The notes under the pieces: generated by a model
What the model saw: the letters and a program-made list of their open reading frames with translations, nothing else
The model's database searches: none
Told to the model about the DNA's origin: nothing
Part shown: positions 51,150 to 56,689 of the stretch, in pieces
Layout of the letters: every line of letters begins with the position of its first letter
How positions within the stretch are numbered: position 1 is the first letter of the stretch
From: Sphingomonas tagetis
GTDB lineage: Bacteria > Pseudomonadota > Alphaproteobacteria > Sphingomonadales > Sphingomonadaceae
DNA length: 56,689 nucleotides
Assembly: GCF_024211275.1 (NCBI RefSeq)
Contig: NZ_JAMLDX010000023.1
Span: 1 to 56,689 of the forward strand
Direction of reading: 5' to 3'
Translations under genes and position numbers: made by a program

Positions 51150-52067
51150 ATGGGCGTCCTCGACGGAAAGGTCGTGCTGGTCACGGGCGGCGGCAACGGG
51201 ATCGGTCGCGAATGCGCGCTGCTCGCCGGCCATGAAGGCGCCAAGGTGCTGGTGAACGACCTGGGCGCGGGCGTGAAGGGTGATGACGAGGGCTCGGCCG
51301 GCCCCGCAGAGCAAGTCGCCCGCGAGATCCGCGCCGCCGGCGGCGAGGCAGTGTCGAATTCGGAGAGCGTGGCCAGCCAGGCGGCCGTCGAGAACATGGT
51401 CCAGCAGGCGCTGGAGACGTTCGGCCGGCTCGACGCCGTAATCAATCCCGCCGGCATCCTGCGCGACGGCATGTTCCACAAGATGGCCGCCGCCGATTGG
51501 GACGCGGTGCTGGAAGTGCACCTGCGCGGCGCGTTCAACGTCTCGCGCGCGGCCGTGGGCCTATTCCGCGACCAGGGCAGTGGCGCGTTCGTGCATTTCA
51601 CTTCCACCTCGGCGCTCATCGGCAATCTTGGCCAGGCGAATTACGCGGCCGCCAAGCTCGGCGTGGCAGGCCTTTCGCGCATCCTCGCCATGGAAGGCGC
51701 CGCAAAGGGCGTGCGCTCGAACGTCATCGCGCCCTTTGCCTGGACGCGCATGATCGGGACGATTCCGATCACCGACGAGGCGTCGGCACAGCGGGTGGAG
51801 CGAATGCGCACCGGCATGCGCGCGAATCAGGTCGCCCAGCTTGCCGTCGCACTCGCGGCTGATGCCGCCGCCGATGTCACCGGTCAGATCTTCGCGGTTC
51901 GCGGCAATGAGGTTGTCCTGTTCAGCCAGCCGCGCCCGATCGGGTCCGTGACGCGCACGGACGGCTGGACGCCAAAGACGCTGCTCGGTGGGGGGCTGCA
52001 GGCGCTCAAGCCGAAATTCACGGACCTTGGCGCCTCCGCCACCGTCTTTCCCTACGACCCCTTCTGA
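51150..52067 (+). CDS. Short-chain dehydrogenase, 3-hydroxyacyl-CoA (MFE-2/HSD17B4) type
   Basis: A 305-residue SDR. The cofactor site VTGGGNGIGRECALLA and an acidic loop VNDLGAG are characteristic of multifunctional enzyme type 2-like (3R)-hydroxyacyl-CoA dehydrogenases. The catalytic Ser-Tyr-Lys lies in FTSTSALIGNLGQANYAAAK and is intact. A C-terminal extension (about 260-305) with WTPKTLLGGGLQAL is also typical. AAAGG precedes the ATG at 51150. It lies between the hydratase and the thiolase genes. Confidence 0.92.
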   Translation: MGVLDGKVVLVTGGGNGIGRECALLAGHEGAKVLVNDLGAGVKGDDEGSAGPAEQVAREIRAAGGEAVSNSESVASQAAVENMVQQALETFGRLDAVINPAGILRDGMFHKMAAADWDAVLEVHLRGAFNVSRAAVGLFRDQGSGAFVHFTSTSALIGNLGQANYAAAKLGVAGLSRILAMEGAAKGVRSNVIAPFAWTRMIGTIPITDEASAQRVERMRTGMRANQVAQLAVALAADAAADVTGQIFAVRGNEVVLFSQPRPIGSVTRTDGWTPKTLLGGGLQALKPKFTDLGASATVFPYDPF

Positions 52068-52077
52068 TCGGACCTCC

Positions 52078-53274
52078 ATGCGCCGCGCCGCCATCGTCAG
52101 CCCCGTCCGCACGCCTGTCGGCAGGTTCCTGGGCGGCCTGAGAGACGTTCCGGTCGAGCATCTCTGCCGTACGGTCGTTGAGGCCGTTCTGGCGCGCAGC
52201 GGGGTTGATCCCACCGCGATCGAGGACGTGGTGTTCGCGCAAAGCTATGCCAACAGCGAAACGCCCTGCGTGGGCCGTTGGGCCGCCCTAGCCGCAGGCC
52301 TGCCGATCGAGGTGCCGGGCATGCAGCTCGACCGGCGTTGCGGCGGCGGCCTCCAGGCGATCGCCACGGCGGCCATGATGGTGCAGACCGGCGCCGCCGA
52401 CGTCGTGCTGGCCGGCGGTGTCGAGAGCATGAGCAATATCGAACATTACACCACGGCGATGCGCGGCGGGGCCCGCCAAGGCTCCGCGATGCTCTACGAC
52501 CGGCTCGACCGCGGGCGCGAGCGATCGCAGCCGGTGGAGCGGTTTGGCGTGATTTCCGGGATGATCGAGACCGCCGAGAATCTGGCCAGCGAGTATGGCA
52601 TCACGCGCGAGGAAGCGGACGCCTATGCAGCCGAAAGCCACCGCCGCGCGGCAAGCGCGTGGCTACAGGGCCTGTTCGCCGGTGAAGTGGTCCCGGTGGC
52701 CGTGCCGCAGAAGAATGGCGAACCGACGATGTTCGACACCGACGAAGGCGTCCGCGCCGACACGACCGTCGAGGCGCTGGCAAAACTGAGACCGATGATG
52801 AAGGATGGCGTATCGACTGCCGGCAACTCCAGTCAGCAGAACGATGCGGCGTCGGCGTGCCTGATCGTGGCTGAGGATCGGCTGGAAGCGCTCGGACTGA
52901 CGCCAATCGGCTTCCTGGTCGGCTGGGCGGCGGTCGGCTGTCATCCGGCCACGATGGGCATCGGCCCGGTGCCCGCCGTCGCCCGCTTGTTCGCCAAGAC
53001 CGGCCTTTCGTGGAAGGATATCGGCCTGGTCGAGCTGAACGAGGCGTTCGCGGCGCAGGTGCTGGCCGTGCTCAAGGGCTGGAACTGGGACGAGCGCGAC
53101 AAGCTCAACGTCAACGGATCGGGCATCTCGCTCGGCCATCCGATCGGCGCGACGGGGGTGCGTGTCATGACGACCCTGTTGAACGAGATGCAGCGGCGCG
53201 GGGTCCGTTATGGGCTGGAAGCGATGTGTGTCGGCGGCGGCCAGGGTGTCGCGGCGGTGTTCGAACGAGCGTGA
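52078..53274 (+). CDS. Thiolase (acetyl-CoA acyltransferase type)
   Basis: A 398-residue thiolase that cleaves a 3-oxoacyl-CoA. The nucleophile is Cys88 in MQLDRRCGGGLQAIA; the second catalytic pair is His354 in GHPIGATG and Cys384 in MCVGGGQG, with NEAFAAQVL also present. The ATG at 52078 is 10 bases after the SDR stop. It ends the plus-strand operon. It faces a VOC gene convergently with a hairpin between. Confidence 0.95.
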   Translation: MRRAAIVSPVRTPVGRFLGGLRDVPVEHLCRTVVEAVLARSGVDPTAIEDVVFAQSYANSETPCVGRWAALAAGLPIEVPGMQLDRRCGGGLQAIATAAMMVQTGAADVVLAGGVESMSNIEHYTTAMRGGARQGSAMLYDRLDRGRERSQPVERFGVISGMIETAENLASEYGITREEADAYAAESHRRAASAWLQGLFAGEVVPVAVPQKNGEPTMFDTDEGVRADTTVEALAKLRPMMKDGVSTAGNSSQQNDAASACLIVAEDRLEALGLTPIGFLVGWAAVGCHPATMGIGPVPAVARLFAKTGLSWKDIGLVELNEAFAAQVLAVLKGWNWDERDKLNVNGSGISLGHPIGATGVRVMTTLLNEMQRRGVRYGLEAMCVGGGQGVAAVFERA

Positions 53275-53291
53275 AGCAGCGCCTGCCGGGT

Positions 53292-53309
53292 GGGGCGCGA
53301 GTTCGCCCC
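53292..53309. terminator. Candidate bidirectional hairpin between convergent genes
   Basis: GGGGCG (53292-53297) and CGCCCC (53304-53309) form a perfect six-base stem with a six-base loop, midway between the thiolase and VOC stops. There is no T-tract on either side, so it may be a weak or Rho-assisted terminator. Confidence 0.4.
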
Positions 53310-53314
53310 CGAGT

Positions 53315-53713
53315 TCAGGCCACCGCGCTGTCGCGAATATCTGCCGCCTCGATCGGTTCGTCTTCGAAGGTCGCCTCCACCAGCACGTGATTGGGGTCGC
53401 GGTGCTGAACCTGCACCAGCGATATCCCCGGCACCGGAATGGCCATGTAATCGCAGCCCGCGGCCTTCACCTTGTCTAGATAGGCTGCTAGCCCGGTAAC
53501 GCGGAACGCGATGTGATCGCGCATGCCCGCCAGCACTTCGTCGGTCTCGATCACGTGCACGATCGGATAATCGCCGCCGTCCGGATAGAGCCATGCCCCG
53601 CCGATCGAAAAAGGTGGCCGCCATCCTGGTCTGAGGCTCAGGAAATGCTCATAGAAGCGCAAGGTTGCGGAAAGATCCCTGGTCCTGATCGTTACGTGAT
53701 CGAGCTTGATCAT
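53315..53713 (-). CDS. VOC-superfamily (glyoxalase-like) protein
   Basis: A 132-residue protein with paired beta-alpha-beta modules: LDHVTIRTRDLSATLRFYEH, DHIAFRVTGLAAYLDKVKAA and, near the end, HRDPNHVLVEATFE with the distal glutamate. It is the last gene of the minus-strand operon started by the FAD monooxygenase. It may be a dioxygenase, lyase or binding protein for the monooxygenase product. Confidence 0.85.
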   Translation of the reverse strand: MIKLDHVTIRTRDLSATLRFYEHFLSLRPGWRPPFSIGGAWLYPDGGDYPIVHVIETDEVLAGMRDHIAFRVTGLAAYLDKVKAAGCDYMAIPVPGISLVQVQHRDPNHVLVEATFEDEPIEAADIRDSAVA

Positions 53714-53772
53714 TTGCCTTGCTCCCTCGCAATTCGTGGATCACTGCGCGCGGCGCGCGCCAGCCTTGGCGC

Positions 53773-54081
53773 TCAGGACGCCGGCGCCGGGGCATCCACG
53801 ATCGCCTCGACCTGTAATTTCTCACCCGCGGCGATGACCAGCGCAGAGACGTGACGCATGAGTTCCGGGTCGATCCCATGGCTGGTGGCATCTTCCATCC
53901 AGCGGGCCATGACCAGCCTCACGCGATCAGGCAGATGCGCGGCCAACCCAGCGCGCGCCTTAAGCGGGCCGACCTCTCGGCACAGCGTGAGCCTGCGCGC
54001 AATGAGCGCCACGATCTGTTGATCGATGCGCTCGATGTCGTTCCTGATCTGATCGAGCCGTGTCAGTTCCTGTGTGCTCAT
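53773..54081 (-). CDS. Chorismate-mutase-fold (AroQ) protein, PchB-like
   Basis: A 102-residue all-helical protein of the AroQ class. Expected pocket residues are kept: Arg13 (QIRNDIERID), Arg30 (LIARR), Lys41 (GPLKARAG) and Gln90 (GEKLQ). The glutamate that E. coli chorismate mutase uses at its position 52 is replaced by Val54 (PDRV), as in isochorismate-pyruvate lyase PchB, and the following helix (ARWMEDATSHGIDPELM) also looks PchB-like. It sits in a degradative operon with a monooxygenase, not beside aromatic-amino-acid or siderophore genes. It might act as a lyase or mutase on a related enol-ether substrate. Confidence 0.82.
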   Translation of the reverse strand: MSTQELTRLDQIRNDIERIDQQIVALIARRLTLCREVGPLKARAGLAAHLPDRVRLVMARWMEDATSHGIDPELMRHVSALVIAAGEKLQVEAIVDAPAPAS

Positions 54082-54141
54082 TGTGCCTCTTTGACGGACC
54101 CTGTCCGCGTTGCGTCCGCCGGTCGAACGATGATCATGGTG

Positions 54142-54639
54142 CTATTTGGCCAGCCAGAAATCGCGGGGGTCGCCTGCGAAGTCCGGATCGGCAACGAGGA
54201 AAACATCGTCCCACAGGTCGCCAGGCACCATTTCCCAATGTTGCACCGCGAGCCCGTTTTCGAACCGCCATCCACCCATGCCGAGAAATTCGACTGGTCG
54301 ATCGTTATGGCGAGCGCCGGTGAGCACCCGGACGATTCCATAATGGTCGTCGGCGATGATTTGATCGATCTCGATCAACCGAAAGCTGTTCTTGGCGATC
54401 GCAGTGCGGCGCGCACCATAGGCCTGGACGAAATCCCCCCGTCCGGCGGCGGCAAGCCGAACGCCCCCGGTATGGATGACGAAATCCGGCGAGACCCGCG
54501 CGGCGAACGCCGATCGTTGATGCGCCAGCAGCGTCGCTTCGCGCATGTCGGGGCCGAGCGCAGGATCGTTCTGAATTCTGACCACGCCCTGATAAAGGTC
54601 CGCCAGCCACCGGGCGTTCGGGTGATCTTCGGTCATCAT
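54142..54639 (-). CDS. SnoaL/NTF2-like protein
   Basis: A 165-residue cone-shaped alpha+beta barrel protein of the nuclear-transport-factor-2/SnoaL group. Segments SPDFVIHTGG, GRGDFVQAYGARRTA and FLGMGGWRFENGLAVQHWEM match the fold. Members act as cyclases, isomerases or hydrolases. Its start overlaps the TetR stop by four bases (ATGA), so the regulator and this protein are co-translated. Confidence 0.8.
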   Translation of the reverse strand: MMTEDHPNARWLADLYQGVVRIQNDPALGPDMREATLLAHQRSAFAARVSPDFVIHTGGVRLAAAGRGDFVQAYGARRTAIAKNSFRLIEIDQIIADDHYGIVRVLTGARHNDRPVEFLGMGGWRFENGLAVQHWEMVPGDLWDDVFLVADPDFAGDPRDFWLAK

Positions 54640-55277
54640 GACAGCTTGTCCTTTGAGATGGTCGGAGCGTCGGATCGCGCGGCGCCGGTTGATGGCGTTC
54701 CCAAAGAAATCCTCGTCATGAACTTCAGAACCACCTCCCGCAAAGGCGGCGCGCCAGCCGTGTCGAGCCAGTGATCGATCGAAGCGCGCACGATGGACAG
54801 CGTGACCTCGGCCGCGAGCTGCGGATAGGGTTCGGGGAGCGCCAGGCGTTCACTCCGCGCGGCGATCTCCGCCGACAGCGCGTCCAGCACGCCGGCGTCG
54901 GACCGATATTTCTCGGCAGCCAGCGCCGGCTCAGCCTTAAGCAGCCGCATCCGCCTGACCCATGCCCGATCAGGATCGGTCGGGTAGAGCCTGGCGCAAG
55001 CCTGGGCCAGCGCGTGCCACAGCCCCTCTTCGGCCGGGCGTTCGCGCAATGCCTCGACGAGAAGGTCGCTGTTATGGGCCAGCAACCCTACGACCGCAGC
55101 TTCCTTGTTCGGGAAATAATTGCGGAAAGTCCTCAGCGAAACGCCCGCCCGCTCTGCGATGTCTTCGATCCGAAGCTGCGCCAGCCCGTGCTTGTCAGCA
55201 ATGTCGAGCGCGGCATTGGCCAGCGCCGCCCGCGTCGCGATCTTCTTGCGTTCCCGCAGAGGGATGGTGGATGACAT
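54636..55277 (-). CDS. TetR-family transcriptional regulator
   Basis: A 213-residue repressor-type regulator. The helix-turn-helix (about 37-58) reads RIEDIAERAGVSLRTFRNYF, followed by PNKEAAVV. The C-terminal ligand domain is of the MftR-like kind. It lies 17 bases after the FAD monooxygenase gene in the same operon and probably binds the doubled palindrome at 56499-56530 upstream, giving autoregulation. The ligand may be the monooxygenase substrate. Confidence 0.92.
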   Translation of the reverse strand: MSSTIPLRERKKIATRAALANAALDIADKHGLAQLRIEDIAERAGVSLRTFRNYFPNKEAAVVGLLAHNSDLLVEALRERPAEEGLWHALAQACARLYPTDPDRAWVRRMRLLKAEPALAAEKYRSDAGVLDALSAEIAARSERLALPEPYPQLAAEVTLSIVRASIDHWLDTAGAPPLREVVLKFMTRISLGTPSTGAARSDAPTISKDKLS

Positions 55278-55294
55278 GATGCGCGCCTCCCGCC

Positions 55295-56464
55295 TTACAT
55301 GCCGTAATCAGGAAGCGAATCGATCTTTTTGGGATTGAGCCCGAAGGCGCGCCGCAAAAGGCCTGATCGGACCAGGCCGTTGCGAACCTTGATCCCAAGC
55401 CATGTGCGCGGCACGAACATGCCGGTAAACAGATGGCCTTGCTTTTCCAGCACCAGCGGCCGCTGGCCGATCTCGTACTTCGTGAATGCCTGCCGGTGAT
55501 CGCCCGCGGCGGCAACGAGTTCACCGGCCAGCCGATACGTCCCGACCAGGGCCAGCAGCCCCCCCGCACCCGAGAATGGCGACGCACAATGCGCGGCATC
55601 CCCCGCAAGGACCACCCGCCCTTTCGACCAGCCGGGCATCACGATCTGCGCCTGCGCGTCGAGATAGAAGTGCGGATCAACGTCGGCCTGCTCCAGAAGC
55701 ATCGATGTTTCCCAACCGACACCCTTTAACGCGTTGCGCAGGATCTGGCGCTGATGCTCGATATCGCGATAATGGTATTCAAGCGGTTCCTTCTGATGGA
55801 AGGCGAAATAGGTCATAGGCGCCGCGTTGCCTGCCGACTGCACCATCACCGATTTGCCGGGCTCATTGTAGATCGTGCTTCTGCGCGCTTCGGCGAGCGG
55901 CGTCCCGGCCTTGGCGACAGCGAAATAATGCTCCTTGAACCGGACGAACTGGTTCGACGGCCCAAATACGATGCGGCGGACGCCCGAGTGAAACCCATCG
56001 GCGCCGATGACGAGGTCGAACCGGCGCGGGGGACCATGTTCGAACGTTATGTCGACGCCCGTTTCATCCTGTTCGATCCCGCTGATCGCGTTTCCGAAGA
56101 TATATTCGACTCGATCGAGCGTGTTTTCGTACAGCAGCTGGGCGAGCTCGCCGCGACGGATTTCGGCGGCGCCACCACCCTCTTGCTGAATGGCTTGCAG
56201 ATCGAGGCTGCCGATCACGCGGTTTCTCGCATTCACGAAGTTCGCGCCGATATCGTCGACTGAACGTCCGCGTACGACGCCCATCAGCCCCATGCGCTCG
56301 ACCACCTCGATCGCCTGGTCGCGAACGTCCACCCCCTGCCCGCCTTGACGCAGCGCTGGCGCCAGCTCCACCAACGTGACGGAGAAACCTCCGCGCGCGA
56401 GCCAGAAAGCAAGCGCGGTACCCGCAATGCTCCCGCCAGCAATCAGAATGTTTTTGTTGGTCAT
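55295..56464 (-). CDS. FAD-dependent monooxygenase (group A flavin hydroxylase)
   Basis: A 389-residue NAD(P)H-dependent flavin hydroxylase of the salicylate/p-hydroxybenzoate hydroxylase type. It has IAGGSIAGTALAFWLARGGF at the N-terminus (FAD ADP-binding), FDLVIGADGFHSGVRR (DG motif) and VVLAGDAAHCASPFSGAG (GD motif). GAGG lies six bases before the ATG at 56464; a further in-frame ATG at 56485 lies closer to the operator region. It is the first gene of the last minus-strand operon. The substrate is probably a phenol, a polyketide-like ring or a related unsaturated compound. Confidence 0.93.
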   Translation of the reverse strand: MTNKNILIAGGSIAGTALAFWLARGGFSVTLVELAPALRQGGQGVDVRDQAIEVVERMGLMGVVRGRSVDDIGANFVNARNRVIGSLDLQAIQQEGGGAAEIRRGELAQLLYENTLDRVEYIFGNAISGIEQDETGVDITFEHGPPRRFDLVIGADGFHSGVRRIVFGPSNQFVRFKEHYFAVAKAGTPLAEARRSTIYNEPGKSVMVQSAGNAAPMTYFAFHQKEPLEYHYRDIEHQRQILRNALKGVGWETSMLLEQADVDPHFYLDAQAQIVMPGWSKGRVVLAGDAAHCASPFSGAGGLLALVGTYRLAGELVAAAGDHRQAFTKYEIGQRPLVLEKQGHLFTGMFVPRTWLGIKVRNGLVRSGLLRRAFGLNPKKIDSLPDYGM

Positions 56465-56498
56465 GAGCACCTCTTCACGATTCACCAGTACTCACTAT

Positions 56499-56530
56499 TT
56501 GCCTGATATGCAATATTGCCTAATAGGCAA
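56499..56530. promoter_or_regulatory. Doubled 15-bp operator-like element upstream of the FAD monooxygenase
   Basis: Two related 15-mers, TTGCCTGATATGCAA (56499-56513) and TTGCCTAATAGGCAA (56516-56530), sit two bases apart. The second is a perfect palindrome around a three-base spacer; the first is imperfect. They lie 35 bases upstream of the monooxygenase ATG in an AT-rich patch and overlap the place expected for its promoter. A dimer-of-dimers TetR operator is the natural reading, with the TetR at 54636 as candidate. Confidence 0.6.
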
Positions 56531-56567
56531 AAATTAGCCGGGGTGCCATTCACGGGTGCCATCAGAT

Positions 56568-56689
56568 TGATCTGCCCCCTTCTGAGTGGTCCAAAATTGA
56601 TGATATTTGGATGACGAAGGAGACGAGGAATGCCGAGCAAGAAGCATCGCCCGGAAGAGATTATCGGCAAGCTGCGTGAAGCGGAGGTG
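56568..56689 (+). mobile_element. Left end of an IS3-family insertion sequence
   Basis: The probable terminal repeat begins TGATCTGCCCCC (56568) and continues with GAGTGGTCC. It is followed after 62 bases by an orfA start. It resembles the repeat ending at base 122, so the window seems to be framed by two copies of one IS type. A 9-base direct repeat GGGTGCCAT (56541 and 56554) just outside the end may relate to its insertion history. The element runs out of the window. Confidence 0.75.
56630..56689 (+). CDS. IS3-family transposase OrfA, first 20 codons (truncated by window edge)
   Basis: ATG at 56630 after AAGGAG/GAGG opens a frame of 20 codons to the window end. MPSKKHRPEEIIGKLREAEV is the standard start of OrfA proteins of the IS3 family, whose helix-turn-helix binds the element ends. 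OrfB would follow by frameshift beyond the window. Confidence 0.85.
   Translation, partial: MPSKKHRPEEIIGKLREAEV

Noticed and set aside
50344..53274. Phenylacetate (paa) pathway from the PaaG-like gene
   Set aside because: No paaABCDE epoxidase, paaK or paaZ genes; the gene sits in a generic hydratase-SDR-thiolase trio.

Overview
The window is about 56.6 kb of GC-rich DNA from what looks like an alphaproteobacterium, probably a sphingomonad. That is an inference from the gene mix (a large TonB-dependent receptor, a CYP153-like P450 with its own ferredoxin, soxBDAG-purU, many acyl-CoA dehydrogenases and amidohydrolases) and cannot be proven here. Nearly every gene is catabolic, transport or regulatory. 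No rRNA, tRNA, CRISPR array or phage genes were seen. Both edges carry what look like ends of related IS3-family insertion sequences. The left end (1-122) has cut a MaoC-type hydratase gene. The right end (56568 onward) carries the start of an orfA transposase gene. The region therefore looks like a catabolic island bounded by insertion sequences.

Layout. (1) 551-11932: a GlxA-type AraC regulator (+) faces a long minus-strand run of VOC protein, an acyl-CoA dehydrogenase pair, an acyl-CoA synthetase, a 35-codon small ORF, soxB, soxD, soxA, soxG and purU. (2) 12248-26120, plus strand: MaoC-like dehydratase, SDR, CYP153-like P450, [2Fe-2S] ferredoxin, TauD/TfdA-type dioxygenase, N-acyl-D-amino-acid deacylase-like amidohydrolase, Zn alcohol dehydrogenase, aldehyde dehydrogenase, enoyl-CoA hydratase, nitronate monooxygenase-like protein, acyl-CoA synthetase and a second amidohydrolase. 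This reads as hydroxylation, oxidation to an acid, CoA activation and beta-oxidation. (3) 36497-26132, minus strand: TonB-dependent receptor, three small cupins, a secreted amidohydrolase, a TauE/SafE-like permease, a CapA-like phosphatase, a ferredoxin, a larger double-cupin protein and an MFS transporter. (4) 36965-44018, plus strand: a 3-ketosteroid-dehydrogenase-like flavoprotein, a Rieske oxygenase, a ThDP enzyme and a second acyl-CoA dehydrogenase pair. (5) 44066-45918: two paralogous LysR regulators. (6) 46168-53274, plus strand: class II aldolase, gamma-glutamyltransferase-like protein, MFS transporter, PaaG-like hydratase, SDR and thiolase. (7) 56464-53315, minus strand: FAD monooxygenase, TetR regulator, SnoaL-like protein, a chorismate-mutase/PchB-like protein and a VOC protein, behind a doubled 15-bp operator-like element.

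How it may work together (inference). Outer-membrane uptake, several hydrolases for amide-like bonds, oxygenases and two or three beta-oxidation sets suggest breakdown of one or a few complex hydrophobic acids, possibly carried as N-acyl or N-methyl amino-acid conjugates. Sarcosine oxidase plus PurU would deal with an N-methyl one-carbon unit. I do not recognise the whole cluster as a described pathway, and the substrate is unknown.
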